This document shows, in pieces, positions 23,168-35,040 of a stretch of 64,000 nucleotides of DNA. This DNA comes from Wurfbainia villosa (taxonomy: Eukaryota; Streptophyta; Magnoliopsida; Zingiberales; Zingiberaceae), in NCBI GenBank assembly GCA_025175895.1, contig CM046008.1:21717255-21781254 (forward strand), in the 5' to 3' direction. Both the position numbers and the translations under genes were made by a program. The notes beneath the pieces are model-generated. The model worked only from the letters and a program-made list of their open reading frames with translations, was not told the origin of the DNA and did not search any database. Positions within the stretch are counted from its first letter, which is position 1, and the number at the start of each line of letters is the position of its first letter.

Positions 23168-24254
23168 CTATCTTCCCTTGCTAGAGCTATCCGAAAACTC
23201 CAGCTGCGCTCTCAATATACACTCTCGACCGGTATGTCCAGGTTGCTTGCAATAGTAGCAAACAGGCTGCTCCAAAGGACACTCTGGAGCTCTATGACTT
23301 CCGGATCCATATTTATAACATCTAGTTCTGTTCTGACTCTTACGGTTCTTCTGAGACCCTCTAGAAAACTCTGATGTTGGATGCTTCCCCTTCTGCGATC
23401 TAGCTGACCCTTCTGCAGCACCTCGCGTAGTTCCTTTTCGCTCCCCTTTCTTCTGAGTCCCCTGAGCTGAACCCTGGTTCTGCTGCTTGCCCTTAGTCAT
23501 CTGCTTCTCGATATCTTTCTCCTTGGCAATTTGCTGGGAAGTCATCTCGATGAAGAGGGCACGGTCCAATGCCTCCCTGTATGAGGTAATGCTAGATCCT
23601 GACATCCTCGCTCGGATATAAGCTGCTAGGCCCTGTGTGAACTGGTACATTCGATCTGCATCATGTGCTACCAGATGAGAGCAGAACTCTGATAGTCTGG
23701 TAAACTCTACATTGTACTCCATGACGGAACGGTCATCTTGCTTCAGGCTCAGAAATTCCTGACGACGTGCTATAGAAAACACCGAAGGAAAGTACTATCT
23801 CCAGAAAGCGTCTCAAAAGATGGCCCAAGTAATCCCACGCTCCCTGAGTAGAGTCTTCTGCAATTTCCACCAAGTGGCAGCCTGATCTCTGAGATGATAT
23901 GCCGCAAGGCCCACCTTCTCCACATCTGTACAGTTCATGTACTCGAAGGTGTCTTCCATATTTTCCAGCCAAGACCGGGCAATCCATGTGTCGGACTCCC
24001 CTCGGAACAAGGTGAACTTTTCCTTGTCCGAACGTGCTAACACGAGTATCCGTGCCTTATCATTGAGCCAACCGAACTCTGCAGGCTCTGGCATAGTCAG
24101 TGGTATATCCAGATTCTGAGGCTCTGAATCACCAATAGGGGAAAGCTGAGGTTGTTCTCGAATAACGGGTTCAGTAGTAGTAGCCTCCTGTCCCTCGGCT
24201 CCGACAGATCACCTTGATGGACGACCTCTACTGCGAGTCTGCATAGGTGTCATA
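23168..24254 (-). pseudogene. Gag of element A
   Basis: Start at ATG 24254 (MTPMQTRSRGRPSR then TGA). Main segments are 24094-23813 (PAEFGWLNDKARI...WLENMEDTFEYMNCTDVEKV...LRDQAATWWK) and 23782-23168 (RRQEFLSLKQDDRSVMEYNVEF...). The nucleocapsid end has a good CCHC knuckle (CYYCKQPGHTGREC) and a degenerate first one (CYKYGSGSHRAPEC). The early TGA aligns with CGA in element B (near 53240), so it arose by C-to-T change. There is also a frameshift at about 23800. 22801-23167 is a Pro/Ser/Gln-rich linker with no domain. Confidence 0.9.
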
Positions 24255-24457
24255 ATCTTTGACGATATACACCTGTTGAACAAATTTAGATAAGTAACTA
24301 TCTGAAATATGAGTTATCAGAAATACTCACATCGTGCTGCCTGGAGCTTATGTCGATGTCAATCCCATCTCACAAAAACCAAATCCGAAAAATATACCGA
24401 CTCCCGAGAATCCAAGACTCAAAAACAAAAATCATTGTATGGCATCACAGAACCTTC

Positions 24458-24470
24458 GGCTCTGATACCA
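24458..24470 (-). other. Primer binding site of element A
   Basis: TGGTATCAGAGCC on the minus strand, seven bases inside the 5' LTR end (GTGACA). It matches the 3' end complement of initiator Met tRNA. Element B has the same at 52988-53000. Confidence 0.92.
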
Positions 24471-24477
24471 ATAAAGT

Positions 24478-27400
24478 TGTCACGCTCCGAGAGTATGTCG
24501 TGCCGAAAATCAAACGGACGGCATCTCCCTTATACGTGGCAACATTTCGGGTTAAAACAAGGCCCGTAGGCCCACAACAATAACATAATATAACATAACA
24601 ACCACAGCGGAAATAGAAAGTACATACCCACAACAAATATACCAAAACATACAGGTGTACACCACCTGACAAGACTATAGTACTAAAATCGTACATAAAG
24701 CATCGACACAAAACAAAGTCCACAACATAAAGACAAAGTCCATACATAAACTAGAGTCAATAACATAGAACAAAATCCATAACATAAACACAAATCCTCG
24801 GGAGACTCAGAAAAGCGGAGATGGGATGGATCGTCGGCATGACTCAAGCCACACGAAGACTTCAACTGCTATTGCAGGCGACAACAAAACCCAGGGTCCG
24901 TGGTAGTGAGTAAAACTCAGCAGGTAATAGAAAAACATGTATATATTAATATCACATGTATTTTGATAGAAAAATCTACATGTATCACTAGCATGATAAC
25001 ATATCTATGTATATACCTTCTAACCAAAAGCCAATATGAAATGCAGACATACCTGAACGTCTGCTACGCTATACCTATCCAACCTGAACACATATCCACA
25101 ACATAAGGTATAAAGAATAGTACTAACTCATACTACATCCTGATATGGGTCGAGGGTATCACAGTGAATAACCAAAAAGTATACAAGTACCGACCTACTA
25201 CCATACAGAAAATGCAATAGCATGTATGAATATGTACAAACAAATGCAACAAGCATAGTACATACAAATGCAGCATCACAATAAGCATATATATATAGAC
25301 TGCATCTATATATGTATACTAATTACAATCATCCATATATATATATATATATATATGGCAATATGCAAAATATCATAAGTCGGCAATGCAGCATGCATGG
25401 TCATGTCGGCTCACCCTAAAGCTACCACGACCCCAGTGTGGCCTCAGTGGCTCGAGCATGACAACTGTCCCAACTCAACACCAACCACTACTCTCGAGTG
25501 GCCGAGTGGGCAGTATGATCGAGTAGCATATAAGCGTTAAGAGCAAGCTACACGATGGAGGTCCCTGCTGTTGGTCACTCCGACAGTCACTACCCATGAG
25601 TGGTCGAGTGCCACACACGCAGAACTACGGCACGCAAATCCAACTATCACCATCTATAGTGATAGAGTGCGGCACCACAATGCTCTGCCCTCACACCGGT
25701 TACTCCTCCTATGAATAACCGTGGAGGCAGGATGACTAGAGACACTCTCAACCACAAGGGAGACCTCGTCGCCAGCGTTCATGCAAATGACATGAATGCA
25801 ATGTCTCACATACAGACATCCACAATAGACTCTCTATTCTACAGAGAGTAATACTAACCAGATCAACGCACTCTCTATCCTGTAGAGAGTCATACTCAAA
25901 CTGATCATATCAGGCTAGGACCACCGGTCCATAGCGACACACTAAATACCATTCACCTGACCATTTACATAATGCATGGTTGGTAGTAAACATGCAACCT
26001 AAGGGTACTAGAATTAACCTTAGGTTCAAGACATTATCTACCTACGGATGACCTTTTTTGCCCAATTTACAATCAGGTTGTCATCCAGACTTTACTACTT
26101 GCACTTAACTTAAACAAATTCTAAGTTACTTACATCATCTATATGTATAACTCCTAATCATGGTAAAATAAACATGATAGCAGCAATGGAGTTAATAGCC
26201 AATGGTAAAGTATCAAGCATACGATAAATAAGAACGGAGTCAAGGTAACATGATCATATAAGATGATCATGCATCTAAATCTATATGCATTAAATTACCT
26301 GACCAAGGTAGGAATTACCCACCTGTTGTATATGCTCGTAGTAATGAAATCCTCACGGCCGCGGACCTATCTCGTATCCACGTCCTGCAAATATCATTAA
26401 TTACATTTTAGTGAAAGCATACAATAAAAAAATACGAATTATCTACTACGTTATCCCCATATCTGTATCCCTTATCGAAATATGAATTAGAAGCTCAAAT
26501 AGTCAAGCTTGACTATTTAATTTAACCCACCGTTTCAATTAGCAAAAGTGCTAACCTACTCATCCAACTCCATACCCACTCAACCAAGTCGATCTCATGA
26601 AGATTTAATATTTTTACACTTAATTTGATGTAATTGGATCGCCAACAAATTAAGTATAAATCTAACCCATATTCACACTGATACACCTCCCTATTCGTAT
26701 CCCAAACAAAGCTACTGCTTCATAGCCGGTCAAACACCCAACAAAACCTCACAACCGACTAACCTCCACTCACATCCACACCGATACCCATCGGACCATT
26801 CACAATCGGTCGATTCCAATCACAACCCATCACAGCCAACAACCCTTATATACCGTTCAACACTTCACAGAACAAAACAAAGAAAGTTCCTCTTCCTTTC
26901 CAGATGTTGAACTTCACTGGCAATTAGAATCCCCAACAACCGGCAACCACCCCTGTTCACCGGAACCCACTGCCCAAAACAATATCCAGTTAATGAACGA
27001 AATTGGTCGGAGATGAAACTCATCGTAGATGGGGAAAAGAAACCTACTGATGGAGAGATTCAAGCTCACCTACCCTATTCGCCTGCCAAGATCTCCGGTG
27101 CCCTAGCTCCGGCACTGATCGGCAGTGAGAAACCCCAACCGACGGCTCTGCTCACCGGCGACCACCTCCCTCTACCCTCTGTTCACCGATTGAGAAGAGG
27201 GGGAATTCATCAGTGCTCTTTCCAAAATCTAAATATCCCTCAAGCCTGCTGTGGTGACCGAAAAAATGGGAGAAGAACTCAAATCATCCACCTACGGGTA
27301 CTGCGCCAACTATGGTCCGGCACTCTACAAACTGCTAAGGTCAGAACCTTTGAGGAACAAAGTCAACTTACTTGTAGTCGGTGTTCAGCCGTGGTAGAAA

Positions 27401-27834
27401 TCTCGCTGTCCCCTCGTGCAAAGAAACTGACGGGATCTGGGACGGCAGAAGTCAGTGAGGTCGCGAGAGGAAAGATGTTGTGAGAGAGAGGAGTCGCTTG
27501 TGTGCATGCTGTGAGGAAGTGGAGATGTCTCCGTGCATGAGGAAGAAGAGGAAGTGAGGCTTGGGAAAGGGCAGCGCTGGGCGGCAGAGTCGGTGGAAGC
27601 ATTTCGCGACGTGCGCGAAACGCTCAGACGAGGCAAATTCGTCGACGAGAATCGGAAAGGGAAAAACGGCGAAGTTGAGGGATTATCGGTTTGGGTGGCT
27701 TTTTAACGGGTTGGGCTTTAAATCCAATAAGCCATTAACCCTAGATTTAATTAAATCTAGGTTAATAAAATTCCTTAAGCTAGGTTAGATGTAATTAACT
27801 CCTAACCATACTATTTTTTTTGTGGTATTTTACA
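24478..27834 (-). repeat. 5' LTR of element A (copy L3, complete)
   Basis: 3,357 bases, element-sense TGTAAAATACC...CGTGACA. It contains the conserved box with CATGCATGGTCATG (near 25392), CACTC/GAGTGG short repeats, two hairpin units (25830-25890), an AT run (25337-25358) and a GC-rich start region (27370-27660 forward). A 156-codon open frame at 27013-27483 is interrupted in the other LTR of the same element, so I treat it as chance. Confidence 0.93.
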
Positions 27835-28156
27835 CTCGGCCCTCTAAATGATTATCACAACAACCTTTATGAATCTTCTGCAGCATCCAATCAGCATCCT
27901 CCTTTCCTAGACATTTTAATAAAGGTTTGTCGAATGATGATTTGTATAAAACTTCATCAATAAGCATAAAACGCTTTACTCTTCTCATCAAGGATGATGC
28001 TGCCCGAGAATCACCTGGAAGACTTCCCTGTTGAAGATAGGCTATTATATTAGTCCTCCAGTCGGGCGTGCCACTCCCTTCAATCATCACATTCTCCGTA
28101 TAGTAAAATGTTAAAGATACAGAACCTCCTAGCACAAAGGATCCCAAGATATCCAT
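27835..28156 (-). pseudogene. Tat-type gypsy: RNase H end to integrase zinc-finger start
   Basis: The minus strand reads PDWRTNIIAYLQQGSLPGDS, then VKRFMLIDEVLYKSSFDKPLLKCLGKEDADWMLQKIHKGCCDNH, the region before and into the H2C2 finger of Tat/Ogre-Retand integrases. It ends abruptly at the LTR boundary of element A (27834), so the integrase core is missing. Confidence 0.85.
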
Positions 28157-28230
28157 TCTATTAATGCACTGGCTAGCCGAGCCAATTCATCTGCCTTCAT
28201 ATTCTCCACCCTTGGAATTTATTTTAGATG

Positions 28231-29973
28231 TTATTGGTGCAATCAGCCCAAGTCATGATTGACCAGACTGGAGTAGTACTCGAGTAGGATTTTGATGTTT
28301 GACAATATGGGTTTAACCAAATGTTGACCATATGACTAGTAGAGGATTGAAATATCCAAGGTCATATGAGGGAGACTATTTGGGGGAGATTGTTGGTGTA
28401 ATCAACCTCAGGTCAAGGTTGACCAAACTTGAGTGGGACTCAAGTTGGAATTGACAAAGGAAATCCAAGTCGGTCTAGGATGACTGGACATTTGGTGTTG
28501 GAAAATCCAATATGGAGCCTTGGCCAGGGAAAGTCCATGTATGGACACTTGGCAATGGAAGTCCCAGAGGTGTGACCTCTTGGCAAGTGAAGACCCGGAC
28601 GAGAAGTCTTGGCGAGTGAAGTCCCGGAGGTGTGACCTCTTGGCAAGTGAAGACCCGAATGAGAAGTTTTGACGAGTGAAGTCCCGGCAGGTCAAGGACA
28701 CCATGCTTAGTGAGTGAAGTCCCAGCAGTTCAAGGAGACCATGCTTGGCAAAGGAGGACCCGATGACATGACATAGCCGATAGAAGCACCTAAAGGCTAG
28801 TGCTAAAGGTGAAGAAGTCGTGGAGGACTCGGAGGGACCCTGAGGGTGTGAGACTGATGGAGATGGCTAGAAGGCTTAAGTCTCAGCTATGGGTGATTTA
28901 TCAAGTATGAGAGGATCATACTTAGGTTAAACCTTATATTTGAGATTTACCAGTCGACTAGCCTAGTGGGAATCCCAACTCGAGCTATGTAGCTCAGGTA
29001 ATTGACTACTGGTGGAGAGCAATCGACCGACCACTGATGAGTCGGAAAATGAGCTATGCAACTCAGGAAGTCAACTGTCGTAGAGAAACATTCGACTGGT
29101 CATGGGTGGCTCGGGAAATAGCTCGACAGTCAACTATTGTGGAGAAGAAGTCGGCTGGCCGCGGTGAGTCGACAAATGAGATAGGTGCTCTACAGTCGAC
29201 TGGTCAGTTGAGCTTAGGAAATCTAAAGGGTGCTCGGGCGAGTGGGAAACAGTGTTCCGATGGAGTAATCGACTATTGTGTATAGGGAAGTTGACTGATG
29301 GCACTATAGCAACCCACATATTATTTGTTAGTCAACTAGACAATTGACTAGTGGTGCAGTAGTTGACTGCTCAGATATACGTTGGGCAGAATGCCAACGT
29401 GGAATAGTTCGTTGTCTCACAATGAATAGGTGGGTAGTCAATGGGATCTTTTTGCAGTCGATTGCTCAGCAAAAATCAACTCCGACATAAGGCTATAAAG
29501 GAAGGAGCTCGGCGGAGACTTCAGCAGTGATTCTAGAGCGATTTTGAGGCGAAGTGCTGCTGCATTTCAGGTCTTCAAATACATTCCAAAGCAACCAAAG
29601 AGCATTCAAGCAACTTGTAAAGTTTTCTTTTTATTTGCTTAGTGTATTTGGTTGTATTTCATTGCTTATTGTTGTAAGCTCTCATTACGAGGTTTCTCCA
29701 CCTCCAGTGTCATATCGAGAAGGAGAGGTTCATAGTGACAGTAGATCACTATAGCACCTCCATGGAGTAGGAACCCTAGTTCCGAACCACGTAAAAATCT
29801 TGTTGTTGTGATTGTGTGTTTGTTTTTATTCTTATTGTGCATTTCTATTGTTGTATATTACACTATGCATTAACAAGTTTTGTAGACGAGCACATAATCG
29901 ATCGAATCGAAGTGAGAAATCGATGAAATGCTCACCCCTCCCCCCCTCTAGTGCATACAAATCAGTCCCTACA
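28231..29973 (+). mobile_element. Copia LTR derivative inserted in the Tat element
   Basis: It begins TTATTGGTGCAATC (mutated TGTTGGTGCAATC) and ends CCCTACA. Flanks AGATG (28226-28230) and AAATG (about 29973-29977) are a one-mismatch target duplication. A PPT-like TTTGGGGGAGA precedes a second LTR start TGTTGGTGTAATC at about 28393. So it reads as the first 160 bases of a 5' LTR or internal tail, a purine tract, then a full LTR: a large-deletion derivative. The tail shows AGGTTTCTCCACCTCC, GGAGTAGGAACCC, GTAGACGAGCAC and CCCCCCTCTAG. No coding remains. Confidence 0.75.
28540..28760 (+). repeat. Degenerate tandem repeats in copia LTR
   Basis: Units of CTTGGCAAGTGAAGACCCGG / GTCTTGGCGAGTGAAGTCCC recur about six times with mixed 30- and 60-base spacing. 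Open frames through it show repeated protein blocks and are artefacts. Confidence 0.8.
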
Positions 29974-30400
29974 AATGCACCTCTCGAAAATGAGCTTTTA
30001 ATTTCTCAAAGGCCTCAAAATATTTCCACAATCTCTCTTCTCGGACAGCGAAAGCACCTTGAAGTTGGGAATTAACTAGTTGAGAATTTGAGTGCACCAT
30101 GAGTCGACTCCTACTGCCCGAGCTGCTTGCAATCCTAACAAAATAACTTCATATTTGGCTTCATTATTAGAAGTCTTATACCCTAGACGTATGGATATAC
30201 GAGTTTCCTCTTCTGAAGGAGACACCAACAATACCCCTACTCCACTTCCTCAAGCCCCTGAAGACCCATCTACAAAAACTCTCCATGTGGTTGTCCCTCC
30301 TTCCTTTGTCGAGCTGATTTTAGGATCAATCGACACCTATACCAGAAAATCAGTCAAAGACTGAGCCTTGATAGTAGTACGAGGATGATAATGAATATCA
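29974..30400 (-). pseudogene. Second (archaeal-type) RNase H, Tat element
   Basis: The minus strand reads WRVFVDGSSGA (about 30285), GSGVGVLLVSPS, a SNNEAKYEVILLGLQAA stretch (about 30150) and, at the end, FEKLKAHFREVH. It resumes across the copia insertion at 28230 with IPRVENMKADELARLAS. This is the aRNH domain of Tat elements. Frame changes are present. Confidence 0.78.
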
Positions 30401-31717
30401 TATTCACTCAGTTACACAACCCATTTAGCCAATCTTCCTAAAGAATTAGGTTTAGTAACCACTCGACCCAGCTCATTGTTAGTTAACACATTCATCGGAT
30501 GAGCCAGAAAATAGGGTCTTAATTTTCAAGCAGTCAACTCCAAAATATAGGCTAGTTTTTCTAACTCAATGTACCTCAGCTCGACTCCTTTTAATATATG
30601 ACTTGTATAATAGATAGGTTGTTGCTAAGAACATTCATGCCTTAATAAGACCGAACTGATTACCCCTTCAGAAAATTGCTAAATACACCCATGAAGGTTC
30701 CCCGGAGATAGGTTTAGATAACAAAGGAAGATGAGTCAAATACTTCTTCAATTCCTGGAAGGTCTATTCACATTGATCATCCCACTGGAACTAAGTCACC
30801 TTTCTAAGGATCCGAAAGAAGGGTAACCCCTGGTCTACTGACCGAGCAATGAAATGAAATAATGAAATAATTCTTCTAACAAGTCTCTATGTCTCTTGTC
30901 GATTGGTAGGTGACTTCATGTTTCATAATACTTGAACCTTCTCGAATTAGCTTGCAACCCCTTCTCTGTAACAATATATCCCAAAAACTTTTCACTCCGA
31001 ACAAGTACTTTTTTGGATTCAACTTCATGTTATAATGCCTTAGTGTGACAAAAGTTTCATCTAAGTCTTGTATTAAATCATGACTGAGTCAAGACTTCAC
31101 TAAGATATCATCAACATATACCTCCATATTCCTTCCCATATGTTCGACAAACATCTTGTCAATGAGCCTTTGATATGTGGCCCCAATATTCTTAAGTCCA
31201 AAAGGCATCACCACATAAGAATATAACCTCCCTGCTGTCACAAAGCTAATTTTTATCTGATCTTCCCGAGCTAAAGGAATCTGATGATATCCCTGTTATG
31301 CATCCATAAGTGAGACAACTTCATAACCTACTGTAGAATCAACAAGTTGTTCAATATGAGGCAAGGGGTAGCAGTCTTAGGGTGGACTTTATTTAAATCA
31401 TGAAAATCAACACATATACGTCACTGCTCTGAGGGCTTGGGGACCAATACATTAGACACCCACTCAGGAAATTGAATTTCTTTTGCATGCACTGCTTGCA
31501 ACAACTTCTCCACCTCTTCAGCAATGACCTTGTCTTTTTTAAGCCCAAAGTGTCGTCCCTTCTGTTGGACCAACCGAACTCCTCGGGAGATGTGAAAGTG
31601 ATTTTCATCCACTTGAGGATTGATCTCGGTCAAGTCATGTACATCCTTGGCGAAAATATTCTCGTTTCTTCTCAAGAAGGAAATGAGGTCTTCCTTCATC
31701 TCTAGCTGCTTTGCCAC
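30400..31717 (-). pseudogene. Reverse transcriptase and first RNase H, Tat element
   Basis: The open start segment 31717-31421 contains MKEDLISFLRRNENIFAKD and PEWVSNVLVPKPSEQ. Downstream, VMPFGLKNIGATYQRLIDKMF (about 31210) and YVDD (31107-31118) mark the palm, and NMKLNPKKVLVRSEKFLGY follows. RNase H pieces (ELRYIELEKLAYILELTA, LAHPMNVLTNNELG) lie at 30590-30480. Several stops. Confidence 0.82.
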
Positions 31718-31926
31718 CGAGTCAGTTTCTCCGGGGTTATTTCCATTGACTCCCTTTCTTCCATTGTTTCGTTCTTGGGAGCCACCTCCTCCAACACATA
31801 GACTTCAGAAAGTATAGGGGCTTTTCTTTTGGGATCTTTTGTTCAAGCTCTTTTCTGATTAGCTCAGACCATCTGTACATAACATCTTCGGGTTGTCTTT
31901 TGCTCACCTTTGACTTCACCCACAAG

Positions 31927-32331
31927 TCAACCCACAAGAAATTTCACCTTATAATGGTAAGGAAAAGCCACCACCTTGAATGGTAAAAGGAAGGGTCGAC
32001 CCAAGATGGCATTGTAGGATGAAGGAGTGTCAACCACCAAGAAAGGCGTGATACTTGTCTTTTGGCTTGGCTTCTTCCCCAGAGTGAGAGGTAAAGATAT
32101 TTGTTCTACAGGATTCACCATGTGACTTACAAACCCAAATAGCGGTGTGGCCACATCCTCCAGTTGGACATCCTCTAACTGCATTTGAATGAAAGCTTCT
32201 TGAAACAGTATGTTAACAGAACTTCTCAAGTTCACCAAGGCTCGTGCCACTTCATAATTTGCAAGAGTAACCCTAATCACCAAAGCATTAGTATGAGGGA
32301 GAAAGATACCTTGCAAATCGTGTTGGTCCAA
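31927..32331 (-). pseudogene. Aspartic protease region, Tat element
   Basis: 134-residue open segment: LHPHTDALV-like start, ARALVNLRSSVNILF (where D-x-G-S-S is expected, so the catalytic Asp is lost), then YNAILGRPFL, the ILGR motif of Tat proteases. 31718-31926 is a broken linker to RT. Confidence 0.82.
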
Positions 32332-32465
32332 AGCTTAATTGAGGTGCCTCCTAAGCTATCTGGTCCTCTCCGATGGCCAGACTCTCCATTAGGCGGGCAT
32401 AAGACTTTCGAGCTCTATTGGAGTCTCCATCAGTGGGTCCTCCAGCGATAACATTGATAACGCCG

Positions 32466-32697
32466 CTAGTGGGGGGTGTCTTCAAGAGCGACCATGGTCC
32501 CGTTGCTCGCCCCTCCTTCTTGAGGGATGACTCCTTGATTTAGATGAGTTTGTCCTTGTGATGGGAGGGCATGTGGTCTCCTGTTGTAAGGCCCTGGACG
32601 AGTGGCAGGAGGTCTATGACCCCTTCCTGCTCCCAAACCTGATTGTTGTTGCAAATGGGGGTGTTCCATTCTGATTCGTTCCAATTCCCTCTGGTAG
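32466..32697 (-). pseudogene. Gag C-terminal fragment, Tat element
   Basis: Open segment rich in Gln, Arg, Pro and Gly, ending near an ALEDTPH-type sequence as in Tat gag before the protease. The frame runs into the LTR boundary at about 32697. Confidence 0.55.
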
Positions 32698-33229
32698 CAA
32701 GTATAAGAAGATAGTACATGAACTAAATATATATATGGAAATCAAAAGATATACAATCTCAAAGGTAATATTAGTAACCAACAGTAAGAATATACCAAAA
32801 TGCATATACCAACCTGATCCATAAGATACAATGTAGAGAACTAAGGATCTGCAATGGTACAACTCGTAATAACATAAGCACTATATAACAGCACAACATA
32901 TGCAAATAACATACATGAACAATATCACATATGAGTAAAACTCATAATCACATGAGCAACATATAACAACATAACATATGTGAATAACATGCATGAACAT
33001 CACACATGTGCAATATATCACAAACATAATGCAATAATTAACAGTAATATATGCAACACACATCACATGTATATGCATGGTCACTGCCTACACCTCCTTC
33101 AGCTACCACAACCCTGAGTGATAGAGTGGTGCACATGTGACAACTGCACAGACATTAGCTTACCACTACTCTCGAGTGACCTGGTGGAAGTATATAGAGT
33201 AGTTAACTAGCTACATCCATGGGGGTTCA

Positions 33230-33560
33230 TGCCTACACACAACTCCATCTACCACTACCTCGAGTGGGCAAGTGGGCGAGTGGCACGGCATTACCAGCTA
33301 CCCATAACTCCCGCTACAACTACTCTGAGTGGTCGAGTGGATAGATTCCAACTGCCTGCAACTTCCACTATCACTACACTGAGTGTTTGGGACAAATATC
33401 AGCTTCCCACAACTCTCTCTACCACTGCCTCGAGTGGGCGGGTGGACATATATCAGCTTCCCACAACTCCCACTACCACTACCCCAGAGTGGTCGGGTGG
33501 ACAAATATCAGCTGCCCACAACTCCCGCTCCCGCTACCCCGAGTGGCCGGGTGGATAGAT
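33230..33560. repeat. 54/55-base minisatellite in L7
   Basis: About six units of CCCACAACTCCC...CACTACC(C)CGAGTGG(T/C)CGGGTGGA. The anchor AGCT(T/G)CCC lies at 33401, 33455 and 33510. It is an expansion of the CACTC/GAGTGG motif present at low copy in the related LTRs. Confidence 0.85.
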
Positions 33561-33570
33561 ATAACTGACG

Positions 33571-33880
33571 ACTCTCTCAATCACAAATGGAAGACATAGT
33601 CAACAACAAATATACAATGCAATAATATGGTCAATAGCAAGTATATAATGCAACGATAAGAAAACTCGACTACAAACTCTCTCAACCATAAATGGGAGGC
33701 ATGGTCAACAACAAGTATACAATGTAATGATAAGCAAACTCTACTATAGGCTCTCTCAACCACGAATGGGAGACATGACCTACAGCAAGTATACAATGCA
33801 ATGATAAGCAAACCCTACTGCAAACTCTCTCAACTACGAATGAAAGACATGGTCAATAGCAAGTATACAATGCAACGATA
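33571..33880. repeat. 74-base minisatellite in L7
   Basis: ACTCTCTCAA(C)CA-CGAATGGGAGACATGGTC units start at 33571, 33676, 33750 and 33824 (spacing 105, 74, 74; the first contains a partial extra unit). Confidence 0.87.
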
Positions 33881-34386
33881 AGCAATGAAATAAACAATTA
33901 TAAGCACAAGTATAGTCCTCTATGTACAATAATAACACGATCATATCCAGAAGAATGAGCTGTAAACAATGTACATAAGAGTAACCGGTATAAACAATAC
34001 TAAATTGCATGGATAGCAAAAGAAACTGTATAGACATCAAGTAGATCTTCTCTAAGATCAAGCAAGTAAGTATCAAACTCAAGTATGATAAAGAGTGAAG
34101 TCAAGATAGTTCCATCTAATAATATAACATGGTTCATGCCCTAAGATTAATGATCTATATGAGTCAAGCAGGAACTACCCACCTAATATGTAGCTTGTAC
34201 TGATGATTTTCATGTCTGTGAACCTACCTCGAACCAAAGCTGTGTAACAAGAAATACAACATATAACTAAGTTCTAACATACATTCGGTAATAGAATTCA
34301 TACCTAACTCGATTAACCTCAATAATCTATTAAACCGATTAACACTTGATTAATCATTCAATTACACTAAACTGATCATTCACCTT

Positions 34387-35040
34387 CACTACAAAAAATA
34401 TAGTCATTAGCGACGAATTTTAAAAAAAAATCGTTGCAAAATAAATTAGCGATGAATTTAGCGACAAAAATATTTTCGTTACGGATAAAGCGTCGCAAAT
34501 ATTAGCGACAAAAATAGCGACGAATTCTTGCGACGAAAATTTGTGACGAATTTAAATTTTCGTCCCTAATTTTGTTGCAGAAGTTACGAAGAATTCAAAA
34601 ATTCGTTGCAATTTTTGTCGCAAAAATTTGCGACGAATTAATATTTTCGTTGCTAATTTTCGCGACAAAAAAAAATTCGTCGCAAAACCTTACGACGAAA
34701 AAATAAATTAATCGCAGAAAATTCGCGACGAAATAACGATTTCATTGGTAAATTTGCGACTGATACAAATTCATCGCTAAATTCGTCGCAAATTTCGTCG
34801 CAAAAAAACATATTTTGCGATGAATTCTTTTTTCGTTGCAAAAATTATGATTTAATTAAATTTCGTCAGAATTTCTGCAAAAATTCGTTGTAGAATTTCT
34901 CGCAAGTTAGTTTCGTTGCTAAATTCGTCGCTAATTTGCGACGAAAATAAAATTCGTCGCAGAATTCGTCGTAGAATTCTCAGAATTTAGCAACGAATTT
35001 GTATTTTTGTCGCTAAATTTGTCGCTAAATAAAAAAAATT
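34387..35040. repeat. CACTA-1 left terminus and subterminal repeats
   Basis: After the terminal repeat, short motifs built on GCGACGAATT / AATTCGTCGC recur in both orientations at least fifteen times. In En/Spm such motifs are bound by TNPA. They lie beyond the 3' ends of both genes. 35041-35600 is AT-rich with no gene. Confidence 0.88.

Larger units (their letters stand above)
16611..27834 (-). mobile_element. Chromovirus element A (Ty3/gypsy, Tekay/Del-like), near complete
   Basis: It reads on the minus strand as 5' LTR (24478-27834), primer site, gag, protease, RT, RNase H, integrase, chromodomain relic, purine tract and 3' LTR (to 16611). RNase H before integrase is the gypsy order. The integrase C-end with HNVFHVSMLRKYVP followed by a chromodomain-type tail places it among the plant chromoviruses, probably Tekay/Del. 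The 3' LTR lacks about 590 bases at its outer end, so a target duplication cannot be tested. Frameshifts and several stops that fit C-to-T change make it inactive, but it is the best-preserved gypsy element here. The right flank lies in a Tat element. Confidence 0.92.
27835..32697 (-). mobile_element. Decayed Ty3/gypsy Tat-lineage retrotransposon fragment
   Basis: The minus-strand order is gag C-end (32697-32466), protease (32331-31927), RT (31717-about 30700), RNase H, second archaeal-type RNase H (about 30370-29974 and 28230-28157) and integrase finger (28156-27835). The second RNase H is a mark of the Tat group. No LTR of its own is visible. It is interrupted by a copia LTR derivative, cut by element A on one side and by a gypsy LTR on the other. 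Many stops and frameshifts. Confidence 0.85.
32698..34386 (-). repeat. Diverged gypsy LTR, first part (copy L7)
   Basis: It has the same order of landmarks as L1-L6: ATGCATGGTCACTGCC (33071), CTACCACAACCC, ACTACTCTCGAGTG (33168), later GGAACTACCCACCT (34170) and the CTGTGAACCTACCTCG region, but it is much diverged. Its left end is truncated against the Tat element. It holds two minisatellites. CACTA-1 interrupts it at 34387 and it resumes at 43573. Confidence 0.75.

Noticed and set aside
27013..27483. 156-codon frame in LTR L3
   Set aside because: The paired LTR L2 has an early TAA in the same frame (near 18590) and other changes, so it is not kept.
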